The notes beneath the pieces are model-generated. The model ran no database searches. It was not told the DNA's origin and worked only from the letters and a program-made list of their open reading frames with translations. Positions 41,272-50,187 of a DNA stretch of 50,376 nucleotides are shown here, piece by piece. Each line of letters starts with the position of its first letter. Within the stretch, counting starts at the first letter, position 1. A program made the position numbers and the translations under genes. Source of the DNA: JARKQH01 sp964631605 (GTDB taxonomy: Bacteria; Verrucomicrobiota; Verrucomicrobiia; Limisphaerales; UBA8199); assembly GCA_964631605.1 (NCBI GenBank), contig CAZVYG010000029.1, positions 1 through 50,376 on the forward strand, in the 5' to 3' direction.

Positions 41272-44153
41272 AGGTGACGTTCAGGTTGCGGTTTCATACC
41301 CATTACGGGCAGTCACTGTGGCTGGCGGCGGAGTGGTTGACGGCTCAGGATTGGATTGCGCTGGAGTATTTGGATTCGGAATTCTGGCAGGTCACGCTGG
41401 AGGTGGCGGAGGAGGGAATTGAGGATCGGGAGCTCTCGTATGAGTACGGGCTGCGGGAGAGCGACGGGAGGATGACGCGGGATTGGGGGAGGACACGACG
41501 CATCAATCTGGCGGGGTTCAAGGGGCGGGAGTTGTGGATAATTGATTCATGGAATGCCGCGGGCTTTTGCGGGAATGCGTTTTATACGAAGGCGTTTCAA
41601 GAGGTTTTGTTGAGACGGGAAGTGCGAGGCGAAGCAAACGGCGGACGGAGGTTGGGGGACGCAGGGACGAGGGAAAGCACCAGGCAGAGCGCAGCAAGCG
41701 AGGGGGCAACCCCGAATCCTGCACCTCGAACTTTGAACTCCCCACTTCAGACTTCGAGCCTGGAACAGCGGATGCCGCTGAGGCGCGAAGTAACGCATCT
41801 GTTTCGGGTGCGGGCGCCGTTATTGGCAACGCATGAAACGCTTTGTCTGCTGGGAAGCGGGTCGTTGCTGGGGAATTGGGGGACGGAACGGCCGTTGCTG
41901 ATGAGGCGGGCAGGAGGCGGTGATTGGTATGAGAGCGCGCTGGATTTGACGAAGGCCGATTTTCCGCTTGCCTACAAGTATGGCGTTTTTGATCTCGAGG
42001 CCGAAAGGTTTGTGAGGTTTGAGGATGGCGGAGACCGGTGGTTGAGGGAGCCGACGGATCGAGTGGGAGAAGCAGGAACCTCAGACGCTGAACGGTTGGT
42101 TCTGGTGGATGATGGTTTTGCGGTATTGCCGATGGACACGTGGCGGGGGGCGGGGGTGGCGATTCCAGTGTTTAGTCTGCGGAGCGAGGAGAGTTTTGGG
42201 ATCGGGGAATTTGAAGATTTGAAGTTGCTGGCCGAATGGGCGGCGCGAGCGGGTCTGAAGTTGATCCAGTTGCTGCCGGTGAATGATACGACGACGGATC
42301 GTTCGTCGAGGGATTCCTATCCCTATTCGGGGATATCGGCCTTTGCGCTCCATCCGATTTATGTGTGTTTGAAGAAGGTGGTGAGTGAGGAGAATGCGCC
42401 TCTGCTGGAGGAGTTCGAGGGGGAACGGCGGCGGTTGAACGGGCTGGAGAGGGTGGATTATCCGGCGGTGATGAGGCTTAAGGAGCATATCTTGAGGCGG
42501 GTTTATGCGCTGGAGAAAGAGGGGGTGATGGGGAGCGAAGATTACCGTTTGTTCTATGAGGAAAACCGAGAGTGGCTGGAACCGTATGGGAAGTTTTGTT
42601 ATTTGCGGGATCGGTATGGGACGGCCGATTTCAGGCTGTGGCCGGAGCACCGGAGGTATGATGCGGAAGGGTTAAAGCGGCTGGCGCACATGGACGCCGG
42701 CGCGCGGGAGGGGGTCGAGTTTTATTTTTTTGTGCAGTATCACTTGGACCGGCAGTTGCATGAGGCGGCGCAATATGCGCATGGGTTGGGCGTGGTGTTG
42801 AAGGGGGATTTGGCGATCGGGGTGAGCCGGGAGGGGGCGGATGTGTGGGAGGCGCCGGAGCTGTTTCATGTGGATATGCAGGCGGGGGCGCCACCGGACG
42901 CGTTCGCCGAACGGGGTCAGAACTGGGGATTTCCGACGTACAACTGGCACCGGATGAAAGAGGATGGGTATAGGTGGTGGCGGCGGCGGTTGGGTCAGAT
43001 GAACCGCTATTTTGATGCATTTCGGGTGGATCATATTTTAGGGTTCTTTCGAATTTGGAGCATCCCCTGTGAAGCGGTGGAGGGGATCCTGGGGCATTTC
43101 TGCCCTGCCCTGCCGGTGCGGGTCGAGGAGTTTGCCGAGCGGGGGATTGAATTCAATCCAGGACGGTTTCTGGAGCCGTACATTACCGACGACGTGTTGA
43201 GCGCAGGGTTCAGCAGCGAAACCGAATGGGTAAGAGAGGAGTTCCTGGAGCGCACAGGCCCCGGCGCTTACCGGATGAAGCCCGGGTTCCGCACGCAGGT
43301 GGAGGTGGAGCGCTGGTTTCGCGAAAAACCGGAGCGGAACTTGAACGTTGAACTGAGGCGGGGATTGTTTGAGTTGATCAGCAATGTGCTGCTGCTGCCG
43401 GCAGAGGAGGAAGAGCGAAGAGCGACCGGTGAACCGGCGGGAGGGGAGAGGAAAACTTTTCATTTCCGATTTGGGATTGACCGGACAGCGTCGTTTCAGG
43501 CGCTGGACGAGCGGACGCGGTCGAGGTTATGGGACCTTTATGTGGATTACTTTTACCGGCGACAGGATCGTTCCTGGCGACAGGAGGGTTTGAAGAAGCT
43601 GCCGCTGTTGCAACGAGCCACTTCGCTGCTGGTGTGCGGAGAGGATTTGGGGATGGTGCCGAATTGTGTGCCGGAGGTGATGAGGGAGTTGGGAATCCTG
43701 GGGTTGGAAGTGCAGCGGATGCCGAAGCGTGAGGGCCGGAGTTTTTCGCGTCCTGCTGAGGCGGGATACTTGAGTGTGGTCACGCCGTCCACGCACGACA
43801 TGAGCACGGTGAGAGGATGGTGGAGGGAGGACCGCGGGCTGACGCAACGTTTTTACCATGAGGAGTTGGGGAGGGAGGGCGAGGCGCCGGCGGAATGCGA
43901 GCCCTGGGTATGCGAGGCGATCCTCGAGCAGCACTTGCGCTCGCCGGCGATGTGGAGTGTGTTTCAGTTGCAGGATTTGCTGGGGATGGATGCGGGCCTG
44001 CGGCACAGGGAGGCGGAGGCGGAACGGATTAATGTGCCTTCGGAGCCGGAGCATCGGTGGGGATACCGGATGCATTTGACGCTGGAACAGTTGTTGGGGG
44101 CGGAGCGGTTCAATCACCGCCTGGCCCAATTGATTCGGAGGTGGGGACGCTGA
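41268..44153 (+). CDS. malQ: 4-alpha-glucanotransferase, DPE2-type with two starch-binding domains
   Basis: A 961-residue GH77 enzyme with two N-terminal CBM20-like modules (about 1-85 and 175-270; the second reads SLLGNWGTERPLLM). The GH77 part has RSSRDSYPYSGISAFALHPI, LKGDLAIGVSREGADVWEAP, GQNWGFPTYNWHRMKEDGYR and the nucleophile Asp near 584 in FRVDHILGFFRI; the acid/base Glu is near 790 in CGEDLGMVPNCV, and TPSTHDMSTVRGWW follows. This architecture is that of plant DPE2 and related bacterial disproportionating enzymes, acting on maltose and glycogen-type acceptors. Start ATG 41268 overlaps the previous stop. The linker between the binding modules contains a heptamer array (41704-41766) that is translated in frame. 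Confidence 0.94.
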   Translation: MKVTFRLRFHTHYGQSLWLAAEWLTAQDWIALEYLDSEFWQVTLEVAEEGIEDRELSYEYGLRESDGRMTRDWGRTRRINLAGFKGRELWIIDSWNAAGFCGNAFYTKAFQEVLLRREVRGEANGGRRLGDAGTRESTRQSAASEGATPNPAPRTLNSPLQTSSLEQRMPLRREVTHLFRVRAPLLATHETLCLLGSGSLLGNWGTERPLLMRRAGGGDWYESALDLTKADFPLAYKYGVFDLEAERFVRFEDGGDRWLREPTDRVGEAGTSDAERLVLVDDGFAVLPMDTWRGAGVAIPVFSLRSEESFGIGEFEDLKLLAEWAARAGLKLIQLLPVNDTTTDRSSRDSYPYSGISAFALHPIYVCLKKVVSEENAPLLEEFEGERRRLNGLERVDYPAVMRLKEHILRRVYALEKEGVMGSEDYRLFYEENREWLEPYGKFCYLRDRYGTADFRLWPEHRRYDAEGLKRLAHMDAGAREGVEFYFFVQYHLDRQLHEAAQYAHGLGVVLKGDLAIGVSREGADVWEAPELFHVDMQAGAPPDAFAERGQNWGFPTYNWHRMKEDGYRWWRRRLGQMNRYFDAFRVDHILGFFRIWSIPCEAVEGILGHFCPALPVRVEEFAERGIEFNPGRFLEPYITDDVLSAGFSSETEWVREEFLERTGPGAYRMKPGFRTQVEVERWFREKPERNLNVELRRGLFELISNVLLLPAEEEERRATGEPAGGERKTFHFRFGIDRTASFQALDERTRSRLWDLYVDYFYRRQDRSWRQEGLKKLPLLQRATSLLVCGEDLGMVPNCVPEVMRELGILGLEVQRMPKREGRSFSRPAEAGYLSVVTPSTHDMSTVRGWWREDRGLTQRFYHEELGREGEAPAECEPWVCEAILEQHLRSPAMWSVFQLQDLLGMDAGLRHREAEAERINVPSEPEHRWGYRMHLTLEQLLGAERFNHRLAQLIRRWGR
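41704..41766. repeat. Heptamer array inside the malQ coding sequence (nnnGAAC type)
   Basis: Nine uninterrupted 7-base units of consensus nnnGAAC (examples CTCGAAC, TTTGAAC, TTCGAGC, CTGGAAC). They fill the linker between the two starch-binding modules and keep the frame, since 63 bases are 21 codons. A further degenerate G-rich stretch precedes it (41643-41677). The encoded residues (PNPAPRTLNSPLQTSSLEQ) are unlike the rest of the protein. Confidence 0.75.
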
Positions 44154-44167
44154 CAGGAAGAGGATTT

Positions 44168-45610
44168 ATGAAAGAGCGAACGAGAACCATTGCGGGCGGG
44201 TATCAGGGTTGGGGCAGGAGGATGTTGGGGCTCTTATTGATGACGTTGGTGGTGGCGGGCGAAGGGGTTGGCGGTGTTGGGAAGGCGGGAGCGGAGGCCG
44301 TCACCGAGGTGGAGGAGGATGTTTACACTTACGAGCCGGCGGATAATGGAGCGGGGCCGATGTGGTGTCGGGGGTCCACGTGTCTGGTGCGGATAGGGGA
44401 GCGCGTGTTTGGAAGCGGGCTGGAGAGGGTGGCTGAGGCGCAACCGTTGAATAATTGTCGCTGGGTGTTGTGGGAGCGGCGGGAGCAGGGGTGGGTGAGG
44501 GTGAGGGTGGATACGGGAGCGTTGACGCGGGAGCCGGCGCCGTTGGCGGGTTACTGGGATGGGCGGTTGTTTTTGTCGGCGAATCCGACGCTTGGGAAGG
44601 GGCCGGAGCCCAATGGGGGCCCGGCGCGTCCGGAGGTCTGGGAGTTCAGGGCTGGGGATGCGGGAGGGGAGGCACGAGTGTTGTTGCCAGTGTGGGAGGG
44701 GAAGCCCGCGTTCGCCGAGCATTCCTATCGAAGTTTCGCGGCGGACGGGCCGAGGGGTGAATTGATCCTGTTTCAGAATATCGGCTACACCCATGCGGAG
44801 TGGACGTTTCGGGGGCAGAGTGGCGACTGGGAGGCATGCGGGAAGCTGAAGTGGCCGTGGGGCGGGGAGTATGAGCGCCCGCAGCCAATTCGGGTTTGTT
44901 ATCCAGATGTGGCGATTCGGGACAGGGCGGTGCATTTTTGCGGGGTAAGTGACATCGTTGAGCCGAACCGGGCATGGCGGGAGTTTAAGCGACGGCTTAC
45001 GGGACAGGAATGGGATTACGATTTTCGGCGGCTCTTCTACACGTGGAGTCCGGATATCAAAAAGGGGGCGTTTCGGGAGTGGGTGGAACTGGCGAGCCGG
45101 GAGCAAACTTGTGGCGGGATTTCGCCGGGGGATTTGTATGTGGAGCCGGAGGGGGATGTGCACGTGGTGTGGTCGGAGCGCGCGATAGATGAGCGGTTGC
45201 GGGAGAGGTTTTTCCCCGAGGCGCGCCAAACGAACAGCTTGAGGTATGCGCTGATACGCGAGGGGAAAATGGTGCGGCGGGCGACGTTGACGGAGAGCAC
45301 GGAGGATGGAGGTGGGATTGCGGGGTCGTGCGGCCGGTTTCAGGTGACGCCGGAGGGCAGGTTGTTTGTGGTGTATTACGCGTCGGGCCATGAGCCTGAT
45401 GGAAAACCGGTGAGCGAGAACCGGGTGATGGAAATTCGGAAGGACGGCCAGGCGGGGACGGCGACCCGCTTGAAGCTGCAACGGCCGTTTACGGTCTATT
45501 TCACCGCAACGGTGCGAGGGGGATCACCGCCATCGCGAACGCTGGAGATGTTTGGGGAACGGGCCGGAATGGCGAAGACAATCAGTTATGCGCGAGTGCG
45601 GCTTTATTGA
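44168..45610 (+). CDS. Exported BNR/sialidase-like propeller protein
   Basis: A 480-residue exported protein from ATG 44168 (MKERTRTIAGGYQGWGRRML), directly followed by a hydrophobic segment (LGLLLMTLVVAGEGVGGVG). The mature part has repeating propeller-like strands: YTYEPADNGAGPMWCRGSTC, RLFLSANPTLGKGPEPNGGP, YTHAEWTFRGQSGDW and DLYVEPEGDVHVVWSERAID. It resembles 'BNR repeat' families of the phylum without visible catalytic Asp-boxes. It starts 15 bases behind malQ and is probably the last gene of that operon. Could bind or act on a glucan; catalysis is not shown. Confidence 0.75.
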   Translation: MKERTRTIAGGYQGWGRRMLGLLLMTLVVAGEGVGGVGKAGAEAVTEVEEDVYTYEPADNGAGPMWCRGSTCLVRIGERVFGSGLERVAEAQPLNNCRWVLWERREQGWVRVRVDTGALTREPAPLAGYWDGRLFLSANPTLGKGPEPNGGPARPEVWEFRAGDAGGEARVLLPVWEGKPAFAEHSYRSFAADGPRGELILFQNIGYTHAEWTFRGQSGDWEACGKLKWPWGGEYERPQPIRVCYPDVAIRDRAVHFCGVSDIVEPNRAWREFKRRLTGQEWDYDFRRLFYTWSPDIKKGAFREWVELASREQTCGGISPGDLYVEPEGDVHVVWSERAIDERLRERFFPEARQTNSLRYALIREGKMVRRATLTESTEDGGGIAGSCGRFQVTPEGRLFVVYYASGHEPDGKPVSENRVMEIRKDGQAGTATRLKLQRPFTVYFTATVRGGSPPSRTLEMFGERAGMAKTISYARVRLY

Positions 45611-45672
45611 GGAAGGGAGCGTGGCCGAAGGGTGCTGTTTGACTTTGAGGGGCGCGAGGGCAGGACCGGCGG

Positions 45673-47988
45673 TCAGGGTTTGAGGAGCCACGACGCGGCA
45701 GCGTTGGGGATTTCGTCGGTTTTGGCGCGTGAGAGAGTGACGTTTTTCGGGGCGTGGGCGAGGCGGTAGGCATGGGAAAGCAGGCTGGGGATGCCGTTGG
45801 TTTCGCCAGCGAACCAGAGTCGGCCAGGGGCACCCAAGGCGAGGAGCGCTGGGAGGTCGCCGTATTTCACCGCGCCGGGTAGGAAGTCCGGGTCGTGGAG
45901 GTTGGTGATGTTGGCGAAGCGGAAGCCGGCGGTGTCGAGAGCGAGGCGCTCGACCGTCCGACCGGATTGGGCGCGGGCGGCGGCGGTCCAGGGGCCGGCG
46001 CCGTTGAGGCCGACCAGGTCAAGGCGTTCAAGGTGCGGGAGGTGCTGGCGGGTGAATTGGATGAGGGAGAGAATGTCGTGAACGCGCTGGGCGAAGAGGG
46101 GATAGTTGTAGCCGAAGGTGTAAGCGGCCGCCTCGCGCGGATTGGGGACCTTGCGGGTCTGAGTGAGGGGCTGCGAGTCGGGGAGGAATTCACCCTGGTA
46201 CAGCAGGTCGGCGCTGAGGACAGTGACGCCCGCGCGAAGGAGTTTTTCGATGGCTGGGGCGGGACGGGAAGGGTTTTGAGGGTCGGGGAAGAGTGCGTTT
46301 TTGCCGGCCCCGTCCAACCAGATGACGGCATGCGGGCCGGGTGGTTTGGGTTCGAGGATGATGAAAGGGAATTCTTCGCTGTGGGAGAGGTTGCGAAGGA
46401 GCGCGAGGTGCTGGGTGTAATAGCCGCGGTCGGCGCGGCGGTAGGCGGCACGGGAAACGGCGCCGGCGCGTGCAAGGTCGCGTCCGAGGATGATGTCGAA
46501 GGCGCCGCCGTAGCTGTGGCGGAATTCGGGAAGGGAGTTTTGGGACAGGGCGAGGAGGCGCTCGTCGCGGTCGTTGATGGCCCGGAGGAGATGACGTTCG
46601 AAGTCGGGGCCGGCATCGGGTTTGGGATGCTGGTCGTCCCAAACGGTCAACTGGTCGGGACCAAGGAAGGTGAAGTCTCGTTCTTCGATGGGTTCGGGGG
46701 CGCCGAGGCGGAGGTGGCGGTTGAACCACCGGTACATGGCGGCGCGGCTTGGGGCGTTGTAGTTATGCCCAAACTGGAGGAGAGGTTCGAGCATGACGTT
46801 GTCCCGGGCGCCGAGCATGGCGAAGTGCTGCTGGAGTTGAGGGAACCCTTTCATCGGCATTTCCTTGGTCCAATCGTCGGCGGCGGTCATGCCAAGAGGT
46901 TTGGGGGCGAAGAGGGCCGCGATTTCGACGTTGCCGGTGTCCACGCGAAGAAGTGAGGCATTCTCGCAAGTGCAGCCACCCTGCATCGCGGTGGAAACCA
47001 TGACGGCGGGAAAGGAAACGGCGGGACGCGGATCAAGCGCGCAGAGGAGGAACGTTTGGGTGCCGCCGCCGCTGGCGCCGGTGACGCCGATGCGGGCGAC
47101 GTCAACGTCCGGGAGGGAGCAAAGGAAGTCGAGGGCACGGATGGAGTTCCACGTTTGGAGACCGAGGACGGATTGGAGGCGGGCTTCAGCCTGGGGGCTG
47201 AAGAGGCCCCAGTTGGTTGGGGAGTTGAATTCGGGGCGTTGTTTGGCGAACCCGTGGGCAAGGCTCTCGGGGATTTGGAGACTGTCAGCGTAGCCGAGCA
47301 TGTCGTAGTGGAAGACGACGCAGCCCATTCTGGCGAGTTGAACGCAGCGGGCCTGGAGGGGACTGCGAGCGGCGGCTTCGAAGCGCTCGGCACCGGAGTC
47401 AAGCTGACGGCGAATGTCATCGGGTCTGGCCTCGAGGAAGCGGCCGTTTTTCCAGTGGCCATGCGGGGAGAGAACCGCCGGGCATGGCCCCAGCCGGCCT
47501 TTGGGACGGTAAAGGTTCCCGGTGACAAAGAAGCCAGGGAAGCTTTGGAAATAGACTTTTTCTACGGTGTAATCGGGCTGCTCAATTTTGCCGTGGATGA
47601 CGGGCTTGAGCGGCGTTCGGGGCGGCATGGGCCAGAGGCCGGTGGCGACCAGGAGATTGCGCCGAACGCGCTCGGCGCGGACAGCCCATTCGTCGGGGGT
47701 GTCGCACGCAATAAAGGGGAAATAGCCGTTGAGGTCCTTCAAGGGGCCGAGGCGCGAGTCGTTGGGGAGCTGGCCGGGGGGAAGAACGCGGAGAGGCGGG
47801 ATGGTTTGAGGTTGGGCGGATGCGAGGGGCGCAGGTTGGAGGAGGAGCGCGGCGGCGAGCAGAATGAGGAAGAGCGCAGGGGGTTGAACCTTGAACCTCG
47901 AGAATCGGGCGTTGCAACCCGAGCATTGGAGCGGGAACGTTGAATTCTGGATGTTGCGCTCGAAAAGCGACGCAGGACAACGACGCAT
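45673..47988 (-). CDS. Exported two-domain alpha/beta-hydrolase (acetyl-xylan-esterase-like)
   Basis: A 771-residue exported protein from ATG 47988 (MRRCPASLFERNIQNSTF). Its signal-peptide core (ALFLILLAAALLLQPAPLAS) comes after a basic segment that is encoded by a heptamer array. The first catalytic domain has IGVTGASGGGTQTFLLCALD at about residue 305 (G-x-S-x-G-G nucleophile elbow), and FPGFFVTGNLYRPKG with PAVLSPHGHW as oxyanion part: a CE7/dienelactone-type esterase. A second, alpha/beta-hydrolase-like half (about 540-771: HAVIWLDGAGKNALFP, LDLVGLNGAGPWTAAARAQS) has Asn where the nucleophile Ser would be, so it appears inactive. Substrate unknown, likely a polysaccharide ester. Diverges from the squalene-hopene cyclase. 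Confidence 0.85.
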   Translation of the reverse strand: MRRCPASLFERNIQNSTFPLQCSGCNARFSRFKVQPPALFLILLAAALLLQPAPLASAQPQTIPPLRVLPPGQLPNDSRLGPLKDLNGYFPFIACDTPDEWAVRAERVRRNLLVATGLWPMPPRTPLKPVIHGKIEQPDYTVEKVYFQSFPGFFVTGNLYRPKGRLGPCPAVLSPHGHWKNGRFLEARPDDIRRQLDSGAERFEAAARSPLQARCVQLARMGCVVFHYDMLGYADSLQIPESLAHGFAKQRPEFNSPTNWGLFSPQAEARLQSVLGLQTWNSIRALDFLCSLPDVDVARIGVTGASGGGTQTFLLCALDPRPAVSFPAVMVSTAMQGGCTCENASLLRVDTGNVEIAALFAPKPLGMTAADDWTKEMPMKGFPQLQQHFAMLGARDNVMLEPLLQFGHNYNAPSRAAMYRWFNRHLRLGAPEPIEERDFTFLGPDQLTVWDDQHPKPDAGPDFERHLLRAINDRDERLLALSQNSLPEFRHSYGGAFDIILGRDLARAGAVSRAAYRRADRGYYTQHLALLRNLSHSEEFPFIILEPKPPGPHAVIWLDGAGKNALFPDPQNPSRPAPAIEKLLRAGVTVLSADLLYQGEFLPDSQPLTQTRKVPNPREAAAYTFGYNYPLFAQRVHDILSLIQFTRQHLPHLERLDLVGLNGAGPWTAAARAQSGRTVERLALDTAGFRFANITNLHDPDFLPGAVKYGDLPALLALGAPGRLWFAGETNGIPSLLSHAYRLAHAPKNVTLSRAKTDEIPNAAASWLLKP
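47882..47965. repeat. Heptamer array at the 5' end of the esterase gene (nnTTGAA type)
   Basis: Twelve uninterrupted 7-base units (GGTTGAA, CCTTGAA, CCTCGAG and similar) with the phase preserved throughout. They lie within the esterase's N-terminal coding region, between its start and the signal-peptide core. Consensus is nnTTGAA, a one-family relative of the arrays at 41704 and 48096. Confidence 0.75.
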
Positions 47989-48095
47989 TGATTGATGCGG
48001 GTTGCGATATGGCTCAGGGGCGAAATGCTGCTTTTGGGTCATGAGTCGTTAATTTACAATGGGAAGCGCGGCTTGCAATCGAAATGGAGACTTAA

Positions 48096-48144
48096 GGTTG
48101 AGCGGCAACGCCTGGGCTTTGAGCGTCGAACTTTGGGGCCCTGG
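48096..48144. repeat. Heptamer array just upstream of the hopene cyclase start
   Basis: Seven 7-base units with consensus nnTTGAG (GGTTGAG, CTTTGAG, CGTCGAA, CTTTGGG and similar). The last ends three bases before the ATG at 48148. Same orientation as the esterase array on the other side of the divergent start region. Confidence 0.65.
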
Positions 48145-48147
48145 AGG

Positions 48148-50181
48148 ATGAATAAAGCCTTTACAGGGAAGGTTGGGGCCCGCAAAGTAGAAAGTGTGGA
48201 AGTCATTTCTTTGCCGAGAAGCAGTGGGACGGGGCGGCCTTTAGCCTCGCCCGGAAAGGAAGCTGTGCCGGAAGGCCTGGAGACCGCGATAAAGCGGTCC
48301 CAGAGCTACTTGCTTTCGGAGCAGAAGGCGGAGGGGTATTGGATTGGGGAGCTGATGGTGGACGCGACGCTGGTCTCGGACATGATTGCGTATCATCACT
48401 GGGACGGGAAGGTGGACAAGGAATGGCAGCGGAAGGCAGTGAACCATATTCTTTCGCTGCAATTGCCGGACGGGGGCTGGAACATCTATTACGGGGGCCC
48501 GGCGGAGGTGAACGCAACCATCAAGGCGTATCTGGCGTTGAAACTGGCAGGGCTGCCTGTAACGGACAGGCGAATGCTGCGGGCGCGGGAGGTGGCGCTG
48601 AACCTCGGGGGGGTGCCGCGGATGAACACGTTTTCGAAGTTGTATCTGGCGTTACTGGGGTTGTTTCCGTGGGACTACGTGCCGACGATACCGTGTGAGG
48701 TGATTTTGATCGGGAAATGGTTTTACGTGAACATCAACGAGATGAGCTCGTGGAGCCGTTCGATGCTGGTGCCGCTGGCGATCATCAATCATTTCAAACC
48801 GACACGTCCGCTGCAGCATAATGTCAATTTGAACGAGCTGTATCCCGAGGGGATGCACGAGCGGGATTTGGCGCTGGCGCCGGATCCGGAGCGCTTCACG
48901 TGGCGGAATTTCTTCTTGTGGCTGGACCGGGTCCACAAGTTCGCCGAGTGGTTCGCAGAGAACGGGATTCATCCGTTTCGGAAGCGGGCGCTCAAGAAGG
49001 CGGAGGCTTGGATGCTGGAACGGTTCGAGGGGTCGGACGGGTTGGCGGCGATTTTTCCGGCGATGCTCAATTCGCTGATTGCGTTGAAGGCGCTGGGGTA
49101 TCCCGACGACCACCCGCAAGTGGTGCGGGCTGAACGGGAATTGAAGCGGCTGGAGCATGAAACCGCCGACACGGTGCGGATCGAGCCGTGCTTGTCGCCG
49201 GTGTGGGATACGGCGATCACACTGTTGAGTTTGCGGGAATCCGGCGTGCCGGCGGATCATCCGCGATTGCAGCAGGCGGCGGAGTGGTTGATGAGCAAGG
49301 AGATTCGGTTCCGGGGCGATTGGCAGTACAAGAACCCAGCGGATGTGGAGCCCAGCGGCTGGGTGTTTGAATTTGAGAACAAGTGGAATCCGGACGTGGA
49401 CGACACGGCGATGGTGCTGCTGGCGTTGCGCAAGGTTCCAACGACCAACCGGCAGAAGCGGGACGAGTGTTTTCTGCGCGGATTGAAGTGGATGTTGACG
49501 TTCCAGTGCCGGGACGGCGGTTGGGCGGCGTTCGACAAGGATTGCACCAAGGGGGTGTTGGAGAAAGTGCCGTTCGCCGACCACAACGCCATGCTGGACC
49601 CGGAATGCGCGGATATCACGGCGCGGATTCTGGAGTTGCTGGGGTATGAGGGTTACGATATCGAGCATCCGCAAGTGCAGCGGGCGTTGCGCTTCCTGCG
49701 CGAGCAGCAGGAGGAGGACGGCTCATGGTACGGCCGGTGGGGGGTCAATTACATCTACGGGACCTGGCAGGTGCTGCGCGGTTTAAAGGCGCTGGGTCTG
49801 GACATGAATCAGCCGTGGCTGCTCAAGGCGCGGGACTGGCTGGAGAGCGTGCAGCACGAGGACGGGGGCTGGGGGGAGAGGTGCAATACTTACGACGATC
49901 CGGTGTTCAAGGGCCAGGGCCCGAGCACGGCGTCGCAGACGGCCTGGGCGGTGATGGGGCTGTGCGCGTTTGGTGACCCGCATCGGCCCAGCATCCAGCG
50001 GGGCATAGATTACCTGGTGCGCACCCAAAACGCCGACGGTTCATGGACGGAGCAGGAGACCACGGGAACGGGCTTCCCGAAGGTGTTTTACCTGAAGTAT
50101 GACATGTATCGGAACAACTGGCCGTTGCTGGCGCTGGCGACGTATCGGAAGGAATTGACGGGAGAGCGGATCGGGGACTGA
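48148..50181 (+). CDS. shc: Squalene-hopene cyclase
   Basis: Cyclises squalene to hopene/hopanol, the first hopanoid step; 677 residues, in the normal range. The catalytic DxDD is NPDVDDTAMV at about residues 416-419. QW repeats are visible: PDGGWNIYYGG, DGGWAAFDKDC, EDGSWYGRWGVNYIYGTWQV, EDGGWGERCNTY and ADGSWTEQETTGTGFPKVFY. The C-terminus (LKYDMYRNNWPLLALATYRK) is typical. Start ATG 48148 (MNKAFTGKVGARKVESVEVI) is chosen because the upstream frame contains a heptamer array and odd sequence. pyrD follows by six bases on the same strand, so a small operon is likely. Confidence 0.96.
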   Translation: MNKAFTGKVGARKVESVEVISLPRSSGTGRPLASPGKEAVPEGLETAIKRSQSYLLSEQKAEGYWIGELMVDATLVSDMIAYHHWDGKVDKEWQRKAVNHILSLQLPDGGWNIYYGGPAEVNATIKAYLALKLAGLPVTDRRMLRAREVALNLGGVPRMNTFSKLYLALLGLFPWDYVPTIPCEVILIGKWFYVNINEMSSWSRSMLVPLAIINHFKPTRPLQHNVNLNELYPEGMHERDLALAPDPERFTWRNFFLWLDRVHKFAEWFAENGIHPFRKRALKKAEAWMLERFEGSDGLAAIFPAMLNSLIALKALGYPDDHPQVVRAERELKRLEHETADTVRIEPCLSPVWDTAITLLSLRESGVPADHPRLQQAAEWLMSKEIRFRGDWQYKNPADVEPSGWVFEFENKWNPDVDDTAMVLLALRKVPTTNRQKRDECFLRGLKWMLTFQCRDGGWAAFDKDCTKGVLEKVPFADHNAMLDPECADITARILELLGYEGYDIEHPQVQRALRFLREQQEEDGSWYGRWGVNYIYGTWQVLRGLKALGLDMNQPWLLKARDWLESVQHEDGGWGERCNTYDDPVFKGQGPSTASQTAWAVMGLCAFGDPHRPSIQRGIDYLVRTQNADGSWTEQETTGTGFPKVFYLKYDMYRNNWPLLALATYRKELTGERIGD

Positions 50182-50187
50182 GTCCGC

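Noticed and set aside
44234..45481. 415-codon open frame opposite the BNR-like gene
   Set aside because: Pro/Arg/His-rich shadow frame; the plus-strand product has a signal peptide and propeller repeats.
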